From contig NZ_LMMV01000021.1 of assembly GCF_001422405.1 (NCBI RefSeq), positions 248,858 to 312,857 on the forward strand: a DNA stretch of 64,000 nucleotides. Direction: 5' to 3'. Position 1 is the first letter of the stretch; every line of letters begins with the position of its first letter. The notes beneath the pieces are model-generated. The model had not been told where the DNA came from. It worked only from the letters and a program-made list of their open reading frames with translations, and ran no database searches. This DNA is from Pseudorhodoferax sp. Leaf267 (GTDB taxonomy: Bacteria > Pseudomonadota > Gammaproteobacteria > Burkholderiales > Burkholderiaceae_C). The position numbers were made by a program, and so were the translations under genes. This document shows, piece after piece, positions 19,440 through 31,112 of this stretch.

Positions 19440-19976
19440 TCAGGCGTTGGCCTTCTTGTAGGCCTCGATGCCGTCCAGCACTTCCTTCTTGGCCGCGTCC
19501 AGGCCTTCCCAGCCCAGCACTTTGACCCACTTGCCCGCTTCCAGGTCCTTGTAGTGCTCGAAGAAGTGGCTGATGGCCTTCAGGCGCATCTGGTTCACGT
19601 CGTCCACCTTCTTCCAGTGGCTGTAGATGGGCAGCACCTTGTCGGTGGGCACGGCCAGCACCTTGCCGTCCACGCCGGCTTCGTCTTCCATCATCAGGAT
19701 GCCCAGCGGCCGGCAGGGCACGACCACGCCGGGGAACAGCGGGTACGGGGTGATCACCAGCACGTCGACCGGGTCGCCGTCGCCGCTTAGCGTCTGCGGA
19801 ACGTAGCCGTAGTTGCTGGGGTAGTGCATGGCGGTCGTCATGAAGCGGTCGACGAAGATCGCGCCGGATTCCTTGTCCACTTCGTACTTGATCGGGTCCG
19901 CATTCATCGGAATCTCGATGACCACGTTGAACGATTCGGGAATGTTCTTGCCGGGGGAGACTTTGTCGAGGGACAT
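19440..19976 (-). CDS. ppa: Soluble inorganic pyrophosphatase
   Basis: The 178-residue family I enzyme hydrolyses pyrophosphate to phosphate in the cytoplasm and needs magnesium. The active-site signature DGDPVDVLV lies at residues 66 to 74, and the upstream [17 protein letters not shown] and YPSNYGYVP motifs are complete. It is divergent from the membrane pyrophosphatase gene, 239 bases apart, so two ways of disposing of pyrophosphate are encoded side by side. Confidence 0.96.
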   Translation of the reverse strand: MSLDKVSPGKNIPESFNVVIEIPMNADPIKYEVDKESGAIFVDRFMTTAMHYPSNYGYVPQTLSGDGDPVDVLVITPYPLFPGVVVPCRPLGILMMEDEAGVDGKVLAVPTDKVLPIYSHWKKVDDVNQMRLKAISHFFEHYKDLEAGKWVKVLGWEGLDAAKKEVLDGIEAYKKANA

Positions 19977-20215
19977 GGTGCTTCTTGGAGGTTGAGGAAT
20001 CAGGCTGCAGCCTGGGGAGAAACCCTGATTTTACGGGTGCCGCGTCAGAGAAGACGCCGTCAAGACTGGCGTTCCCGGTTTTTGCTTTTATATTGCGCCG
20101 GTTGGCCAATCGTCTCGACCGCAAGGGTTCATGAGCACGACGAGGAAGCAACGCAGCGGGGCACCGCCGGCGTTGTGCCCCTTTCGAGCAAAGAACAAGC
20201 GAGGAGAGACCTTAT

Positions 20216-22651
<2,436 letters not shown>

Positions 22652-22672
22652 CCTTGCGGTGCGACGACGCCC

Positions 22673-22697
22673 AAGCCCGCTATCGCGCGGGCTTTTT
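22673..22697 (+). terminator. Terminator after hppA
   Basis: An 8-bp stem AAGCCCGC / GCGGGCTT with a TATCGC loop is followed by three more T, starting 22 bases after the hppA stop. Confidence 0.9.
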
Positions 22698-22729
22698 CAA
22701 TTCAGGCAATGCCGAGCACCAGCGAGCGA

Positions 22730-22758
22730 GTAAGATTCTTACCATTACAAGTAAGAAT
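22730..22758. promoter_or_regulatory. Operator repeats of the toxin-antitoxin operon
   Basis: Two overlapping palindromes lie 13 bases before the antitoxin ATG. GTAAGA-T-TCTTAC (22730-22742) is perfect, and ATTCTTAC / GTAAGAAT (22735-22742 and 22751-22758) is perfect with an 8-base spacer. The GTAAGA unit recurs at 22730 and 22751, exactly 21 bp or two helical turns apart. This layout suits binding by an AbrB-type antitoxin dimer pair and autoregulation. Confidence 0.75.
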
Positions 22759-22770
22759 GGGCGGAGCGCC

Positions 22771-23010
22771 ATGAAAATCACCAGCAAAGGCCAAGTCACG
22801 ATTCCCCAGGCCGTGCGCGAACAGGCCGGCCTGCACCCCAACAGCGAAGTCGAATTCGAAGTGCGCCCCAATGGCGAGGTCGTGCTGCGACGCATGCGAC
22901 CCAAGGCATCGCCGGTGCGCGCCGCGTTCCAGGCTGCTCGCGGCAGCGCCACAGCGGCGCAGTTCAAGGGCATGGGCACGGACGAGTTCATGCGCTTCCT
23001 GCGTGGCTGA
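22771..23010 (+). CDS. AbrB-family antitoxin (VapB-like)
   Basis: The 79-residue protein starts with a swapped-hairpin AbrB/SpoVT DNA-binding domain: MKITSKGQVTIPQAVREQAG, then SEVEFEVRPNGEVVLRR. The C-terminal half (residues 45 to 79, ending MGTDEFMRFLRG) is the likely toxin-binding part. It should neutralise the PIN protein encoded next and repress the operon through the repeats at 22730-22758. The ATG at 22771 lies 13 bases past those repeats; the frame is open further upstream but without coding character. Confidence 0.88.
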   Translation: MKITSKGQVTIPQAVREQAGLHPNSEVEFEVRPNGEVVLRRMRPKASPVRAAFQAARGSATAAQFKGMGTDEFMRFLRG

Positions 23011-23470
23011 GGCGCGCCACCGCGTCGCCGAGCCCGACGCGCGCTACCTCGTTCGGCCTGCCACGCTGGTCGACAGCAATGTGCTGATCGACGTGCTGGG
23101 CGACGATCCGCAGTGGGCCGACTGGTCCATTGACCAACTGGCGCGGCTGGGCGACGAGGCGGCACTGGTGATCAATCCGCTGATCCTGGCCGAGCTGAGC
23201 CCGCGGTTCGAGCGCGCCGCCGAGCTGGAGGCCGCGTTGGCCGGCCTGCCGCTGCGGCGCGATCCCCTGCCCTGGGACGCGGCTTTCCTCGCAGGCCAGG
23301 CCTTTCGCGCGTACCGTAGTGCGCCTGGGACCATATCCGGCCGCGTACGTTCGCCGCTGCCTGACTTCTACATCGGCGCGCATGCGCTCGTGAGCGGCTT
23401 GCGCCTGCTGACACGCGATGCCAAGCGTTACCGCAACTATTACCCCAAGCTCGAGATCGTCTCGCCCTGA
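23003..23470 (+). CDS. PIN-domain ribonuclease toxin (VapC-like)
   Basis: The 155-residue protein has a PIN fold. Acidic active-site residues are Asp24 in LVDSNVLIDVL, Glu64 in LILAELSPRF, Asp121 in LPDFYIGAHA and Asp139 in LLTRDAKRY. PIN toxins cut RNA, often tRNA or rRNA. The GTG at 23003 is preferred because it overlaps the antitoxin stop by a few bases, as is typical for coupled translation. The first 20 residues before the PIN core are longer than in many relatives. Together with the preceding gene it forms a type II toxin-antitoxin pair. Confidence 0.86.
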   Translation: MAEARHRVAEPDARYLVRPATLVDSNVLIDVLGDDPQWADWSIDQLARLGDEAALVINPLILAELSPRFERAAELEAALAGLPLRRDPLPWDAAFLAGQAFRAYRSAPGTISGRVRSPLPDFYIGAHALVSGLRLLTRDAKRYRNYYPKLEIVSP

Positions 23471-23495
23471 CAGACTTCATTGATCGGCCCGCACC

Positions 23496-24929
23496 ATGCC
23501 CCTGAACTACATCGCCAACGCGTTCGTCCCCTCCTCGTCCGGCCGCACGATCCCGGTGATCGACCCGTCCGACGGCCAACCGTTCGAAGAGATCCAGCGC
23601 AGCAACGCGCAGGACATCGACACCGCCGTGCATGCTGCGCGCCAGTGCCTGGACGGCATCTGGCACAAGGTCTCGGCCGCCGACCGCAGCCGGCTGCTGA
23701 TGCGCCTGGCCGAGAAGATCGCTGACCACGCCGACGAGCTGGCCGCCATCGAGCAGCGCGACTGCGGCAAGCCGACCAAGCAGGCCCGCGCCGATGCGCT
23801 GGCGCTGGTGCGCTATTTCGAGTTCTATGCCGGTGCCTGCGACAAGCTGCACGGCGAGACCATCCCGTACCAGGACGGCTACAGCGTCTTCACCTGGCGC
23901 GAGCCGCATGGCGTCACGGGCCATGTGATCCCCTGGAACTACCCCATGCAGATCTTCGGCCGCAGCGTGGGCGGCGCGCTGGCCGCCGGCAACGTGTGCG
24001 TGGTCAAGCCGGCCGAGGACGCCTGCCTGTCGCTGCTGCGCGTGGCCGAGCTGGCGGCCGAGGCCGGGTTTCCGGCCGGGGCCATCAACATCGTGACGGG
24101 CTATGGGCACGAGGTCGGCGACGCGCTGGCGCGGCACCCGGGCATCGACCACATCAGCTTCACCGGCAGCCCCAAGATCGGCACGCTGATCCAGCAGGTC
24201 GCCGCCGAGCGGCATTGCCCCGTCACGCTGGAGCTGGGCGGCAAGAGCCCGCAGATCGTGTTTGCCGATGCGGACCTGGACCAGGCGATTCCGACCGTCA
24301 TCAACGCGATCGTGCAGAACGCAGGCCAGACCTGCTCGGCCGGCTCGCGGCTGCTGGTCGAGCAGTCGCTGTACGAGCCGCTGCTGGAGCGGCTGGGCGC
24401 GGCCTTCGAGAAGCTGCGCGTCGGCCCGGCCGCGATGGACCTGGACGTGGGCCCGCTGATCCGCGCCAGCCAGCAGCAGCGCGTGTGGGACTTCCTGTCC
24501 GACGCGCACGCGGCCGACATCCCGGTCGTGGCCGAGGGCCGCGTGGTGGACGAGGCGCCAGAGACCGGCTTCTACCAGGCGCCCACGCTGCTGCGTGACG
24601 TGCCGGTGGACCACCGCCTGGCGCAGGAGGAAGTGTTCGGCCCGGTGCTGGCAGCGATGTCGTTTCGCGATGAAGACCATGCCGTGCAACTGGCCAACGC
24701 CACGCAGTTTGGCCTGGTGGCCGGCGTCTGGACACGCGACGGCGCCCGCCAGTTCCGCATGGCGCGCCGCGTGCGCAGCGGCCAGGTGTTCATCAACAAC
24801 TATGGCGCCGGTGGTGGCGTGGAACTTCCCTTCGGCGGCGTCAAGAGCTCAGGCTACGGCCGCGAGAAGGGCTTCGAGGCGCTGTACGGCTTCACGACGC
24901 TGAAGACCGTCGCCGTCAAGCACGGCTGA
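23496..24929 (+). CDS. NAD(P)-dependent aldehyde dehydrogenase
   Basis: The 477-residue enzyme belongs to the aldehyde dehydrogenase superfamily and oxidises an aldehyde to the acid. It has the cofactor-contact motif VIPWNYPMQIFGRSVGGAL, FTGSPKIG, the general-base Glu in LELGGKSPQIVF and the catalytic Cys in NAGQTCSAGSRLLVEQ, all intact. It resembles betaine-aldehyde and gamma-aminobutyraldehyde dehydrogenases, but no neighbouring gene points to a substrate. It stands alone between the toxin-antitoxin pair and moaA. Confidence 0.88.
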   Translation: MPLNYIANAFVPSSSGRTIPVIDPSDGQPFEEIQRSNAQDIDTAVHAARQCLDGIWHKVSAADRSRLLMRLAEKIADHADELAAIEQRDCGKPTKQARADALALVRYFEFYAGACDKLHGETIPYQDGYSVFTWREPHGVTGHVIPWNYPMQIFGRSVGGALAAGNVCVVKPAEDACLSLLRVAELAAEAGFPAGAINIVTGYGHEVGDALARHPGIDHISFTGSPKIGTLIQQVAAERHCPVTLELGGKSPQIVFADADLDQAIPTVINAIVQNAGQTCSAGSRLLVEQSLYEPLLERLGAAFEKLRVGPAAMDLDVGPLIRASQQQRVWDFLSDAHAADIPVVAEGRVVDEAPETGFYQAPTLLRDVPVDHRLAQEEVFGPVLAAMSFRDEDHAVQLANATQFGLVAGVWTRDGARQFRMARRVRSGQVFINNYGAGGGVELPFGGVKSSGYGREKGFEALYGFTTLKTVAVKHG

Positions 24930-25001
24930 CGGCCGGCATGGCGCCGTGTCCCGACAACATGGCCGAGGCCGGGACATACCCCCTGCTGCACAATCGAGCG
25001 C

Positions 25002-26117
25002 ATGACCCACCGCGTCATTCCCTTGCGGGCCGAGTCCGCCCTGCCCATGCCCTTGCGGGCACCGGCCGACCTGCGCGAGCAGGTGCCCGGCGTGTTGCTC
25101 GACCGCCTGCACCGCCCGCTGCACGACCTGCGCATCAGCGTGACCGACCGCTGCAACTTCCGCTGCAGCTACTGCATGCCCAAGGAAGTCTTCGGCAAGG
25201 ACTACCCCTACCTGCCCCATGCGGCCCTGCTGAGCTTCGAGGAGATCACGCGCCTGGCGCGCGTGTTCGTGGCGCAAGGCGTGCGCAAGATCCGGCTCAC
25301 GGGCGGCGAGCCATTGCTGCGCAAGAACATCGAGCATCTGATTGAGCAACTGGCGGCCCTGCGCACCGTCGATGGCGAGCCGCTGGACCTCACGCTCACG
25401 ACCAACGGCTCGCTGCTCGCGCGCAAGGCCGCCAGCCTCAAGGCGGCCGGCCTGAACCGCGTGACCGTCAGCCTGGACGGGCTGGACGACACCGTGTTCC
25501 GCCAGATGAACGACGTCGACTTCCCTGTGGCTGACGTGCTGCGCGGCATCGACGCCGCACGCGACGCGGGCCTGGGGCCGATCAAGGTCAACATGGTCGT
25601 CAAGCGCGGCACGAACGAGCAGGAGATCGTGCCCATGGCGCGGCATTTCCGCGGCAGCGGCACCGTGCTGCGCTTCATCGAATACATGGACGTGGGCGCC
25701 AGCAACGGCTGGCGCATGGACGAGGTGTTGCCTTCGGCCGAAGTCGTGGCGCGCCTCTCGGCAGAACTGCCCCTGGTGCCACTGCAAGCCTTTGCCCCGG
25801 GTGAGACCGCCGAGCGCTGGGGCTATGCCGACGGCACTGGCGAGATCGGCGTGATCAGCAGCGTGACGCAGGCCTTCTGCCAGGACTGCAACCGCGCACG
25901 CCTGTCAACCGAGGGCCAGCTCTACCTGTGCCTGTTCGCCAGCCGCGGCCACGACCTGCGCAGCCTGCTGCGCGGCGACGCGACGGACGCGGATCTCGCG
26001 CATGCCATCGCCGGCATCTGGGAGGGCCGCGCGGACCGCTACTCCGAGTTGCGCGGCTCCGGCGCACTGCCCGCCCCGGGCGTCAAGCGCATCGAGATGA
26101 GCTACATCGGCGGCTGA
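25002..26117 (+). CDS. moaA: GTP 3',8-cyclase MoaA
   Basis: The 371-residue radical SAM enzyme makes the first intermediate of molybdenum cofactor synthesis from GTP. The N-terminal cluster cysteines are C51, C55 and C58 (CNFRCSYC), followed by the SAM-binding [10 protein letters not shown]. The second cluster motif is [18 protein letters not shown]. It ends in Gly-Gly, the usual C-terminal tail that reaches the active site. The ATG has no Shine-Dalgarno but a -10-like CACAAT lies 7 bases before it. It is followed 2 bases later by mobA. Confidence 0.95.
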   Translation: MTHRVIPLRAESALPMPLRAPADLREQVPGVLLDRLHRPLHDLRISVTDRCNFRCSYCMPKEVFGKDYPYLPHAALLSFEEITRLARVFVAQGVRKIRLTGGEPLLRKNIEHLIEQLAALRTVDGEPLDLTLTTNGSLLARKAASLKAAGLNRVTVSLDGLDDTVFRQMNDVDFPVADVLRGIDAARDAGLGPIKVNMVVKRGTNEQEIVPMARHFRGSGTVLRFIEYMDVGASNGWRMDEVLPSAEVVARLSAELPLVPLQAFAPGETAERWGYADGTGEIGVISSVTQAFCQDCNRARLSTEGQLYLCLFASRGHDLRSLLRGDATDADLAHAIAGIWEGRADRYSELRGSGALPAPGVKRIEMSYIGG

Positions 26118-26119
26118 GC

Positions 26120-26752
26120 GTGGTCGAACGCCGCGACATCACGGGCCTGGTGCTCGCAGGCGGCCAGGGCGCGCGCATGGGCGGGCTGGAAAAGGGGCTG
26201 CAAGGCTTCGGGGGCGTGCCACTGGCCCGGCATGCGGCCCAGCGCCTGGCGCCGCAGGTCGGGCCGCTGCTGCTCAATGCCAACCGCCACCTGGGCCTGT
26301 ACGCCGCCTTCGGCTGGCCGGTCCATGCCGACACGCTGCCCGACTACCCCGGCCCGCTGGCCGGGCTGCTGACCGGCCTCACCCATTGCACGACGCCCTG
26401 GCTGGCCACCGTGCCCTGCGACAGCCCTGCGTTCCCGCGGGATCTCGTGGCCCGGCTGGCGCAGGCCGCGTGCGATGCCCACGCGCAGGTGGCCGTGGCC
26501 TGCGCGCCCGATGCCGAAGGCCGCATGCGCCGCCAGCCCGTGTTCAGCCTCGTGCAGTCCGCGCTGCGGGCCGACCTCGCCGCGTTCCTGGCGCAGGACG
26601 GCCGCAAGATCGGCGCCTGGCTGGCGCGCCACGCTTGCATCGAGGTGCCGTTCGACGACGCCGACGCCTTCGCCAATGCCAACACGCTGGACGAACTGCG
26701 CGCGCTGGAACGGGCGCAGGTTCAGCAGCAGCGCCCCATGCGCGCACCATAG
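26120..26752 (+). CDS. mobA: Molybdenum cofactor guanylyltransferase MobA
   Basis: The 210-residue enzyme attaches GMP to molybdopterin, making the dinucleotide cofactor used by DMSO-reductase-type enzymes. It shows the nucleotide-binding loop GLVLAGGQGARMGGLEKGLQ, DYPGPLAGLLTGL and the metal-binding Asp in TVPCDSPAFP. The GTG start lies 2 bases after the moaA stop, so the two should be coupled. The last 31 bases overlap the convergent ybdD gene. Confidence 0.92.
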   Translation: MVERRDITGLVLAGGQGARMGGLEKGLQGFGGVPLARHAAQRLAPQVGPLLLNANRHLGLYAAFGWPVHADTLPDYPGPLAGLLTGLTHCTTPWLATVPCDSPAFPRDLVARLAQAACDAHAQVAVACAPDAEGRMRRQPVFSLVQSALRADLAAFLAQDGRKIGAWLARHACIEVPFDDADAFANANTLDELRALERAQVQQQRPMRAP

Positions 26753-26934
26753 CGCGCAGCCTGGCGCTCGCGAAAGAACTCCTCGTAGTTCATCGGCGCC
26801 TGGTCCGGGTGCGTGGCCTGCATGTGGGCCACGTAAGTGCCGTAGTCCGGCACGCCCACCATCAGGCGCAGGCTCTGCGCCATGTAGCGCCCGGCGCGCC
26901 CGATGTCGCCGAGCAGGCCGCCGGCCTCAGCCAC
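26722..26934 (-). CDS. YbdD/YjiX family small protein
   Basis: The 70-residue protein matches PF04328, which is nearly always encoded beside CstA/BtsT carriers. Marks are YMAQSLRLMVGVPDYGTYVAHM and HPDQAPMNYEEFFRERQAARYG. The GTG start overlaps the end of cstA by 8 bases, so the two are translationally coupled. It is thought to be needed for carrier activity. The 3' end overlaps mobA on the other strand. Confidence 0.9.
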   Translation of the reverse strand: MAEAGGLLGDIGRAGRYMAQSLRLMVGVPDYGTYVAHMQATHPDQAPMNYEEFFRERQAARYGARMGRCC

Positions 26935-28999
26935 GGGCGGCCGCGCCCATGGGCAGCGCCTCGTAAGGTGTCTCCTGCACGGTCGGCTGGCGCGCGGCGC
27001 GCGCCTTGAGCACCGACTTGACGCTGTAGACCAGCACGCTCAGCACGACGAAGATGAACAGGCCGCACAGGGCTGCGTCCAGCCGGTCGTTGAACACGAT
27101 GCGCTGCATCGCCTCGGCCGTCTTTGCCGGTGCCAGCAGCTGGCCCTGCGCCAGCGCGTCGGCGTAGCGGCTGGCATGCGCGAGGAAGCCCACCTTGGGG
27201 TCGGCCGAGAAGATCTTCAGCCAGCCCGCCGTCAGCGTGCAGGCCAGCAGCCAGCAGGCCGGCGCGATGGTGACCCAGGCGTAGCGGTCCTTCTTCATCT
27301 TGAACAGCACGACGGTGGCCAACATCAGCGCCACGGCCGCCAGCATCTGGTTGGAGATGCCGAACAGCGGCCACAGCGTGTTGATGCCGCCCAGCGGGTC
27401 GACAACGCCCTGGTACAGGAAATAGCCCCAGGCGGCCACGGTCAGCGCGGTCGCCACCAGATTGGCCGGGAGCGAGTCGGTGCGCGCCAGGGCCGGCACG
27501 AAGCTGCCCAGCAGGTCCTGCAGCATGAAGCGCCCGGCGCGCGTGCCCGCGTCCACGGCGGTCAGGATGAACAGCGCCTCGAACAGGATGGCGAAGTGGT
27601 ACCAGAAGGCCATCATCCCCGGCCCGCCCAGCGCCTGGTGCAGGATGTGCGCCATGCCCACGGCCAGCGTCGGCGCGCCGCCCGTGCGGCCCAGGATGGT
27701 GGTCTCGCCCACGTCCTTGGCGGTCTGGATGAGCATGTCGGGCGTCACCGAGAAGCCCCAGCCCGAGATCGTTTGTGCCACGGCCTCGGGCGTGGTGCCC
27801 ACCAGTGCGGCCGGGCTGTTCATCGCGAAGTAGATGCCGGGCTCGATGCACGAGGCCGCCACGAGCGCCATCACGGCGACGAAGGACTCGGCCAGCATGC
27901 CGCCGTAACCGATGAAGCGCATGTGGCTTTCGTTGTCGACCATCTTGGGCGTGGTGCCCGAGGAGATCAGCGCGTGGAAGCCCGACACCGCACCGCAGGC
28001 AATCGTGATGAACAGGAACGGGAACAGGCTGCCCGACCACACCGGGCCGTTGCCGGCAACGAACTGCGTCATGGCCGGCATCTGCAGCGTGGGCGCCACG
28101 AACACGATGCCGACGGCCAGCGCGAGGATGGTGCCGATCTTGAGGAAGGTGGAGAGGTAGTCGCGCGGCGCCAGCAGCAGCCACACCGGCAGCGTGGCGG
28201 CGATGAAGCCATAGCCGATCAGCATCCAGGTCAGCGTCGTGCCGTCGAAGGTGAACAGCGGCGCCCAGTAGCTGCTTTGGCTCACGGCCTGGCCGCCGAA
28301 GATGGCCAGCATCAGCAGCACGAAGCCGATGACCGAGATCTCGCCGATGCGCCCGGGCCGGATGTACCGCAGGTACACGCCCATGAAGACCGCCACCGGG
28401 ATGGTGGCCGCCACGGTGAAGGTGCCCCAGGGCGATTCGGCCAGTGCCTTGACCACGATCAGCGCCAGCACCGCCAGGATGATGATCATGATCATGAAGG
28501 TGCCGAACAGCGCGATCATGCCCGGCACGATGCCCATCTCCTGCTTGATCAAATCGCCCAGCGAGCGGCCGTCGCGCCGTGTGGAGACGAACAGCACGAT
28601 GAAGTCCTGCACCGCGCCGGCGAACACCACGCCGGCCAGGATCCACAGCAGCCCGGGCAGGTAGCCCATCTGCGCGGCCAGCACCGGCCCGACCAGCGGG
28701 CCCGCTCCGGCAATGGCGGCGAAGTGGTGGCCGAACAGCACGTTCTTGTCGGTGGGCACGTAGTCCAGCCCGTCGTTGTGGCGGTGCGCAGGCGTCTTGC
28801 GGCGCGCGTCCAGCCCCAGCACCTTGTCGGCGATGAACAGGCTGTAGTAGCGGTAGGCGATGGCGTAGACGCACAGGGCGGCGACCACGATCCACAGGGC
28901 GTTGATGGCCTCGCCTCTTGCGAGTGCGACCGTGCCCAGGGCGAACGCGCCGACGATGGCGACGATGAACCACACAAGGTGGCGGTGGATACCGGACAT
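26927..28999 (-). CDS. cstA: Carbon starvation protein A (pyruvate/peptide carrier)
   Basis: The 690-residue protein is a polytopic inner-membrane carrier of the CstA/BtsT family, with some 16 to 18 hydrophobic helices. Family marks are GHHFAAIAGAGPLVGPVLAAQMGYLPG, QDFIVLFVSTRRDGRSLG and SSGTTPKMV. Known members take up pyruvate or peptides under nutrient limitation. An AGGAG site sits 6 bases before the ATG at 28999. The two-component genes immediately upstream may control it, by analogy with BtsSR and btsT in E. coli. Confidence 0.93.
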   Translation of the reverse strand: MSGIHRHLVWFIVAIVGAFALGTVALARGEAINALWIVVAALCVYAIAYRYYSLFIADKVLGLDARRKTPAHRHNDGLDYVPTDKNVLFGHHFAAIAGAGPLVGPVLAAQMGYLPGLLWILAGVVFAGAVQDFIVLFVSTRRDGRSLGDLIKQEMGIVPGMIALFGTFMIMIIILAVLALIVVKALAESPWGTFTVAATIPVAVFMGVYLRYIRPGRIGEISVIGFVLLMLAIFGGQAVSQSSYWAPLFTFDGTTLTWMLIGYGFIAATLPVWLLLAPRDYLSTFLKIGTILALAVGIVFVAPTLQMPAMTQFVAGNGPVWSGSLFPFLFITIACGAVSGFHALISSGTTPKMVDNESHMRFIGYGGMLAESFVAVMALVAASCIEPGIYFAMNSPAALVGTTPEAVAQTISGWGFSVTPDMLIQTAKDVGETTILGRTGGAPTLAVGMAHILHQALGGPGMMAFWYHFAILFEALFILTAVDAGTRAGRFMLQDLLGSFVPALARTDSLPANLVATALTVAAWGYFLYQGVVDPLGGINTLWPLFGISNQMLAAVALMLATVVLFKMKKDRYAWVTIAPACWLLACTLTAGWLKIFSADPKVGFLAHASRYADALAQGQLLAPAKTAEAMQRIVFNDRLDAALCGLFIFVVLSVLVYSVKSVLKARAARQPTVQETPYEALPMGAAARG

Positions 29000-29130
29000 G
29001 CTGTCTCCTCTTTTGATGGCGGCCACACCCGCGGGCCGCAACGCGCCGGGCAGTATGTTGTGCGGGCTGTCCAGCCGCATCCGTTGCACCGCGTGCGCGG
29101 GCACGCGGCAATACCTAAGGGATAACCCGG

Positions 29131-29769
29131 TTAGCGCGCGACGCCGGAATGCTCGACGGCGTACTTGATGAGTTCGGCCTGGCCGGCCAGGTCCAGCTTG
29201 CGCTTGATGCTCTGGCGGTGCGCCTCGACCGTGCGCACGCTGAGCGCCAGCGCGGTGGCGATCTGCTTGCTCGACTCGCCGCGGCCCAGCGCGGCCAGGA
29301 TCTCGCCCTCGCGCGGCGACAGGATGGGCCGCGGCTGCTGGGTGCGGAACAGCCGGCGCGACACCGCCGGGCTCAGGAAGGTGCCGCCCGCGGCCACGGC
29401 GTCGATGGCGGCCAGGATCTCGCTGGCCGGCGCGTCCTTCAGCACGTAGCCGCGCGCGCCGGCCTGCAGCGCACGCTGTACGTACTCGGGGTTGTCGTAC
29501 ATGCTGAACATCAGCACGCGCAGGCCGCTCTGGCGCTCCAGCATGGCCTGCACGAGGTCGATGCCGTTGCCGTCCTTCAGGCCCACGTCCTGCAGCACCA
29601 CGTCGGGCGCGCAGTCCGCCAGCCGCACCAGCGCCTCGGCCGCGTCGGCGGCCTCGCCCACGACCAGCAGCCCCGGCGCGCTGGACAGCCGCGCGCGCAG
29701 CCCTTCGCGCACCATGGGGTGGTCGTCCACGAGCAGGATGCGGATCACGCCGGGGTCGGTGTCAGCCAT
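29131..29769 (-). CDS. LuxR/NarL-type response regulator
   Basis: The 212-residue regulator has a receiver domain with acidic pocket Asp15/Asp16 (LLVDDHPMVREGL) and phospho-acceptor Asp61 (VVLQDVGLKDGNG), the FSMYDNPEYV and YVLKDAP switch residues, and a C-terminal LuxR helix-turn-helix (LSPREGEILAALGRGESSKQ, SVRTVEAHRQSIKRKLDL). The ATG at 29769 overlaps the end of the sensor kinase gene by 8 bases, so the two form one system. cstA lies downstream on the same strand, 131 bases away. Confidence 0.92.
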   Translation of the reverse strand: MADTDPGVIRILLVDDHPMVREGLRARLSSAPGLLVVGEAADAAEALVRLADCAPDVVLQDVGLKDGNGIDLVQAMLERQSGLRVLMFSMYDNPEYVQRALQAGARGYVLKDAPASEILAAIDAVAAGGTFLSPAVSRRLFRTQQPRPILSPREGEILAALGRGESSKQIATALALSVRTVEAHRQSIKRKLDLAGQAELIKYAVEHSGVAR

Positions 29770-31093
29770 GCAGTTGGGCCTCGATCTGCGTGCCATGCCC
29801 GGGGCGGGTCTCGATGTGCAGCCAGCCACCGATGGCCGCCAGGCGCTCGCGCATGTTGCGCAGGCCGATGCCCTGCTCGGGGTGCTGGTGCACGGCCTGG
29901 TCGTCGAAGCCGCAGCCGTCGTCGCGGATGCGCATCTGCAGCTGGCCCGGCGTCGTGAAATCCAGCGTCAGCTCGACCTGGCTCGCGTGCGCGTGCTTGG
30001 CCACGTTGGTCAGGCTTTCCTGCGCGATGCGGAACAGCGCGGTCTTGGCCTCCACCGGCAGCTCGCGCGCCTCGCCTTCCACGTGCACGGTCACGAGCGC
30101 GCCGCCCGCGTCCTCGAATTCCTGGCCCAGGTGCTGCAGGGCGGCCGGCAGGCCCAGTGTGTCCAGCAGCGCCGGGCGCAGCCGGTGCGAGATGCGGCGC
30201 ACTTCATTCAGGCTGCCGTTCAGCCGCTCCAGCGCCTGGGCCAGCGGCACGCGGTCGCCGCTGTCCAGGCCAGCCTCGACCAGCAGCTTGGTCGACACCA
30301 GGGTCTGGCTGATGCCGTCGTGCAGCTCGCGCGCCAGGTGGGCACGTTCGTCCTCCTGCGACTGCTGCACCTGCCGCGCCAGCAGCCGCAGCTTGCGGTC
30401 GGCCACCCGCTGCTCCGACACATTCAGTGCCAGGCCGCCCGCGCTGATCAGTGCGATGCCGAACACGGCGGAGCCCGCGATCCACAGCATGGTGGCGGCG
30501 ATGTTGCGATTGGCCTCGGCCTCCAGGCTGCCAAGCGTGGCGTGGATGCCGTCCAGGTACAAGCCCGTGCCCAGCATCCAGCCCCAGCGCTCGTAGGCGA
30601 TCACATAGCCCAGCTTGGGCCGCAGCTCGCCGCTGGAGGGCTGGCGCCACAGGTAGTCGACGAAGCCGCCGCCCGCCCGCGCCCTGGCGATCAGTTGCTG
30701 GATCGTGGGCCGGCCCTGCTGGTCGCGCAGTTCCCACAGGTCCTGCCCCAGCAGTTCGGGCTGGCGCGAGTGCATGAGGACCTTGCCCTGCAGGTCGTAG
30801 ACGAAGAAGTAGCCGTCGCGCCCGTAGTCCAGCGAGGCCAGCAGCTGCAGCGCCTGCGCGCGCTCGGCCGGGTCGTTGCCGCCGCGGTCGTACAACGGCT
30901 GCACCGTGCTGGCGGCCAGCGCCACGTAGTTGCGCAGCTCGTCGCGCCGCGCGTCCATGTAGGCGCGCTCGACCATGGCGTGCTCGCGGCGGGCCAGCTC
31001 GCGCTCCTGGTGGCGCATGGCCAGCGCGATCAGCGCCAGCGAGGCCAGCAGCGGCAGGATGGCCAGCAGGCCGATCTTGGTCCGCAGCCGCAT
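29762..31093 (-). CDS. Cache-domain sensor histidine kinase
   Basis: The 443-residue kinase has a transmembrane helix at about residues 8 to 27, a periplasmic sCache_2-type domain to about 195 (with the typical DGYFFVYD and GQDLWELRD), and a second helix at about 203 to 225. The HisKA_3 dimerisation domain carries His258 in ARELHDGISQTL, and a HATPase domain shows NVAKHAHAS and GIGLRNMRERLAAIGG. Such sensors often read small organic acids. It follows purL by 19 bases and overlaps its response regulator. Confidence 0.92.
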   Translation of the reverse strand: MRLRTKIGLLAILPLLASLALIALAMRHQERELARREHAMVERAYMDARRDELRNYVALAASTVQPLYDRGGNDPAERAQALQLLASLDYGRDGYFFVYDLQGKVLMHSRQPELLGQDLWELRDQQGRPTIQQLIARARAGGGFVDYLWRQPSSGELRPKLGYVIAYERWGWMLGTGLYLDGIHATLGSLEAEANRNIAATMLWIAGSAVFGIALISAGGLALNVSEQRVADRKLRLLARQVQQSQEDERAHLARELHDGISQTLVSTKLLVEAGLDSGDRVPLAQALERLNGSLNEVRRISHRLRPALLDTLGLPAALQHLGQEFEDAGGALVTVHVEGEARELPVEAKTALFRIAQESLTNVAKHAHASQVELTLDFTTPGQLQMRIRDDGCGFDDQAVHQHPEQGIGLRNMRERLAAIGGWLHIETRPGHGTQIEAQLHG

Positions 31094-31112
31094 CGCAGGC
31101 GCCCGCTTCAGC

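Noticed and set aside
18199-20151. Apparent 650-residue fusion of the Cys/Met PLP enzyme with an N-terminal extension
   Set aside because: The upstream part is an out-of-frame reading of ppa. The PLP enzyme has a normal start at 19431, and ppa is complete in its own frame.
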